A stretch of DNA of 64,000 nt from DASQEH01 sp963765725 (GTDB taxonomy: Bacteria; Actinomycetota; Actinomycetes; Propionibacteriales; Nocardioidaceae), in NCBI GenBank assembly GCA_963765725.1, contig CAVXXI010000003.1, positions 124,001-188,000 of the forward strand, given 5' to 3'. The notes below the pieces were generated by a model. It was not told the DNA's origin, did not search any database, and saw only the letters and a program-made list of their open reading frames with translations. Each line of letters starts with the position of its first letter. The first letter of the stretch is position 1. Positions 61,722 through 64,000 of this stretch are shown here, piece by piece. A program made the translations under genes and the position numbers.

Positions 61722-62171
61722 CCGGCAGGCTATCGACCCGGCTCGCCGGCTGACAACCCGCCTGCGAGTCCTCGGCGTCGGCCGACGCCGCCGACACGCG
61801 GATGTGGTGCCCCTGTGGTGGGCGCTTGCTCTAACTCCAGGGCTGGCCGCTGACGCGTGTCCGCCGGGCGCTCTGTCGACGTCCCAGGGCGATGCGGATC
61901 GCCGGCAACAGCTCAAGCCAGACAGCACGGCCGTCCGGCGCCCCAGAAAGTCCCTCCGACCGAGAGCAGGAACACGGTTGACGTCGTGACCGTACGCACC
62001 GTGAAGGCACGCACCGGGTCGGTGCACGCGAGCGGCCGAGCAGGTGCCGTCGGACGGCGTACGGCCGCCCATCTCGACGTGCTGCCGGCGGTGCAGCAAC
62101 GTAGGCGCGATGCTCGGCTCGTCGAGCCCACGGCGGGCCGGGCAACGTCGAATCGCGACGCGGGCCGACCG
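61722..62171. other. Gene-free gap between PIG-L and TetR genes
   Basis: About 450 bp without a convincing gene. Open frames run through on both strands but have no ribosome sites, signal peptides or known motifs. It should contain the promoter of the PIG-L gene near its left end. I see no clear terminator hairpin for the TetR gene. Confidence 0.5.
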
Positions 62172-62819
62172 TTATGGCAGTAGCGCAGCGATGAGCATGG
62201 TCCTCAGCCAGTCACGGAACCTCTCACTCGACCAACCACAGTCTCGGGTAAGGGCGCGATGGACGTCAGGGCCGGCAAGCGTCCACAGTATGGCTCCGGC
62301 TTCCTCGCTAGTCATGCCATCTCGAAATGGCCCGTTCACAGCGATCCAGGACGCGACTGTGTCCATGGCCTCGCGGCGTTGACGGTTGTTGAGGTCGTAT
62401 TGCAGCGCGGCGATCTCCGGTTCGACAGCGGCGGCGCTGCGGACAAGCTCGTTGAGCGGTTGCACCCGGTCGAGCTGTGCAGTGATCCCCGCTGCGAACA
62501 GGCCCAGCTGCTCGCGCTGGTCGGTGGCGGCACGCACCGCTTGCGGGCCTTCTCGTGCGAGAAGTGCGATGTCGTCGTCGTCACCGCCGATCGTGATATC
62601 CATGACTTCTTTCAGGACGCCACGCTTGCTGCCGAACAAGCGAAAGACCAGGTCGTCCGAGACCTGTGCTGCGTGCGCGATGTCCGACACAGTGGTCGCT
62701 CGATAGCCCGACGCCAGGAACAGGCCGCGGGCGGCATGCAGGACACGCAGCCGACGCAATCGGGCGGACTCGCGTCGCCCGGACGCGTCGTAGGTCCTTC
62801 GCTTGACAGATCTCACCAT
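62172..62819 (-). CDS. TetR-family transcriptional regulator
   Basis: A 215-residue regulator. Residues about 15-65 form the TetR DNA-binding domain: LHAARGLFLASGYRATTVSD and DIAHAAQVSDDLVFRLFGSK are helices 1-3. The remaining helical domain has no recognisable ligand signature. The ATG at 62819 was chosen by domain length; ATG 62837 is also in frame. It is divergent from a methyltransferase gene, with a palindromic operator between them, which suggests it represses that gene and itself. Confidence 0.88.
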   Translation of the reverse strand: MVRSVKRRTYDASGRRESARLRRLRVLHAARGLFLASGYRATTVSDIAHAAQVSDDLVFRLFGSKRGVLKEVMDITIGGDDDDIALLAREGPQAVRAATDQREQLGLFAAGITAQLDRVQPLNELVRSAAAVEPEIAALQYDLNNRQRREAMDTVASWIAVNGPFRDGMTSEEAGAILWTLAGPDVHRALTRDCGWSSERFRDWLRTMLIAALLP

Positions 62820-62841
62820 CGAGGGCAGTCTATCCATATTG

Positions 62842-62860
62842 GTTCGAGAGACACTCGAAC
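62842..62860. promoter_or_regulatory. Operator palindrome between tetR-like and methyltransferase genes
   Basis: GTTCGAGAGACACTCGAAC is a perfect 7-bp inverted repeat around a 5-bp centre, 23 bp from the TetR start and 15 bp from the methyltransferase start. The position lets one bound repressor block both promoters. Confidence 0.75.
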
Positions 62861-62874
62861 GAAATGAGGAGCAC

Positions 62875-63486
62875 ATGACGATCGCCTACCAGGTCGCCTA
62901 CGCGATCGGGATGACACCGTGGGAGCGAGCCGGAGCCGCAGGTGCCGCGCAGTTGGACCGGTGGTTGGCGGACGAGGAGGTCGCCCGCGGCGGACCGCAG
63001 CGGGCGCTCGACCTGGGCTGCGGATCAGGCGCTCACAGTGTCGCCCTCGCCGAGCGCGGTTGGCGAGTCACTGGCGTCGACCAGGTCGGTAGGGCGCTGG
63101 CGCGAGCTCGGACGCGAGCCGGCGACCGTGGCGTACACGCCAACTTCGTTCAAGGTGACGTGACCCGGCTCGACCCCGAGACCGTCGGCACCGGCTATGA
63201 GCTGTTGCTCGACGTCGGCTGCTTCCACGGACTGGGACCGGCTCAGCAAGCCTCGATGGGTCGGGCGATCGGATCGGTGGCCGGCTCGGACGCGACGCTG
63301 ATACTCCTGGCGTTCAAGCCCGGTGCCGCGCCACGCCCGCTTCCGCGCGGTGCCGACGCCGAGTCCATCGAGCGCGCCTTCCCCGGCTGGCGGGTCGTGC
63401 ACACGGAGCCCGCCGTCACCGACGGCATGCCGGCGCCTCTCCGCAAAGCCACACCGACCTTGTACCGCGTGAGTCGAGCCGGCTGA
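62875..63486 (+). CDS. Class I SAM-dependent methyltransferase
   Basis: A 203-residue Methyltransf_25/TehB-like enzyme. The SAM loop is ALDLGCGSGAHSVALAERG near residue 45, the acidic end of strand 2 RVTGVDQVG, and the motif IV segment YELLLDVGCFHGLGP. The N-terminal TPWERAGAAGAAQLDRWL is typical of methyltransferases acting on small hydrophobic molecules or metalloids. GAGGAG precedes ATG 62875. It is under the divergent TetR-type regulator, suggesting induction by its substrate. The target is unknown; detoxification is a reasonable inference. Confidence 0.85.
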   Translation: MTIAYQVAYAIGMTPWERAGAAGAAQLDRWLADEEVARGGPQRALDLGCGSGAHSVALAERGWRVTGVDQVGRALARARTRAGDRGVHANFVQGDVTRLDPETVGTGYELLLDVGCFHGLGPAQQASMGRAIGSVAGSDATLILLAFKPGAAPRPLPRGADAESIERAFPGWRVVHTEPAVTDGMPAPLRKATPTLYRVSRAG

Positions 63487-63505
63487 CATCCGAAGGGCCG
63501 CCGCG

Positions 63506-64000
63506 TCACACCCGGTCGGCGCAGAAGGCCTCTACCTGAGCAGCGACCAGCGCGCCACGTGTCAGCGGCACCATGTGTCCGCCCTCGGGCAGCGTCACGG
63601 TACATCGAGGCGGCGATGTGGCCGGCCGGCAGTCGGCCAGCAGGTCCACCCAGGCCGCCGGCGCGATCCGGTCGTGCGCCCCCCGTACAACAAGTACGGG
63701 GACCTGCACATCGCGCAGACCCAGGTCGATGCGGTCGCGTCGCGCGGCGTCCATCGCGCGCCGCATGGTCGCCAGACCAGTTCTCCGGTACTGCCTGAGG
63801 AGGCTCGGCAACTGCCAGAGTGGTTCGTGTACGGCAGTCGTCAGCCATCTCGCAGCCAGCGTGGCCCAGGTTGCGGCGCGTGGGTCGGTTGTCGGGCCGA
63901 CCAGCACGAGGCCACTGATCAGGTCCGGTGCCAGCAAGGCGGCGTGTACCGCTATCTGGCAACTCGCCGAATGGCCCACCAGGACGACTTCGCTGCCGTG
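63506..64000 (-). CDS. Alpha/beta-hydrolase (5' end beyond the window)
   Basis: A partial alpha/beta-hydrolase fold protein; at least 164 residues are visible and the N-terminus continues past position 64000. The nucleophile elbow is VVLVGHSASCQIA, the acid is in VPVLVVRGAHDRIAP, and the catalytic His in TLPEGGHMVPLT, all in the right order and spacing. The lid region between them is helical. It converges with the methyltransferase gene (20 bp apart). The substrate cannot be assigned. Confidence 0.88.
   Translation of the reverse strand, partial: HGSEVVLVGHSASCQIAVHAALLAPDLISGLVLVGPTTDPRAATWATLAARWLTTAVHEPLWQLPSLLRQYRRTGLATMRRAMDAARRDRIDLGLRDVQVPVLVVRGAHDRIAPAAWVDLLADCRPATSPPRCTVTLPEGGHMVPLTRGALVAAQVEAFCADRV

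Overview
This is high-GC (roughly 70%) actinobacterial DNA. GTG starts are common, many gene junctions are 4-base ATGA/GTGA overlaps, and third codon positions are strongly G/C. The HutH with a Cys-Ser-Gly MIO motif, the hut gene order and the split NHEJ LigD fit Actinomycetota, perhaps a Nocardioides- or Kribbella-like soil genus. That genus placement is inference only.

Layout. (1) 0.1-4.0 kb, minus strand: hutI, hutF and an M20 allantoate/N-carbamoyl amidohydrolase, all carrying multiple frameshifts. (2) 4.1-24.1 kb: a polysaccharide locus with three sulfotransferase domains (one fused to a family 2 glycosyltransferase), a Wzy-like ligase/polymerase, a Wzx flippase, two Wzz-like proteins (one with a degenerate tyrosine-kinase domain), an Alg13/Alg14-type two-subunit glycosyltransferase, a kinase-like protein, two secreted GH26-like hydrolases and a large PKD-repeat surface protein. 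The best single reading is assembly, export and trimming of a sulfated extracellular polysaccharide. (3) 24.3-27.6 kb: intact hutU and hutH. In Streptomyces, hutU, the M20 gene, hutF and hutI are contiguous, so the polysaccharide locus appears to split an ancestral hut cluster, and the part cut off from hutU is the part that is broken. (4) 27.8-35.1 kb: an M36 metalloprotease, a frameshifted heterodisulfide-reductase-like Fe-S oxidoreductase, and a small operon of an RHH regulator, a DUF4097 protein and a 45-residue protein behind a palindrome placed between -35 and -10.

(5) 35.2-38.3 kb: dcd, an EamA transporter, tRNA-Gly(CCC), a PPOX protein and a converging array of 22-bp repeats. (6) 38.3-45.1 kb: an IclR regulator and an aromatic or heterocycle catabolic module (amidohydrolase; CoA-transferase, citryl-CoA-lyase-like protein, LigB, LigA, MDR reductase). 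(7) 45.2-55.4 kb, minus strand: a secreted GH144-like protein, then a LacI-controlled glycan-uptake operon with a GH39 enzyme and a five-component peptide/oligosaccharide ABC transporter. (8) 55.5-64 kb: housekeeping and repair genes (RecQ-like helicase, LigD polymerase/phosphoesterase without ligase, methyltransferases, PIG-L deacetylase, a TetR/methyltransferase divergon, and an alpha/beta hydrolase cut by the window edge).

No transposase, integrase, rRNA or CRISPR array was found. Repeats comprise a 21-bp tandem array after hutI, a converging 22-bp array near 38.1 kb, and two copies of a 63-bp element with terminal inverted repeats, one in the hutH-hutU gap and one after the broken Fe-S gene.
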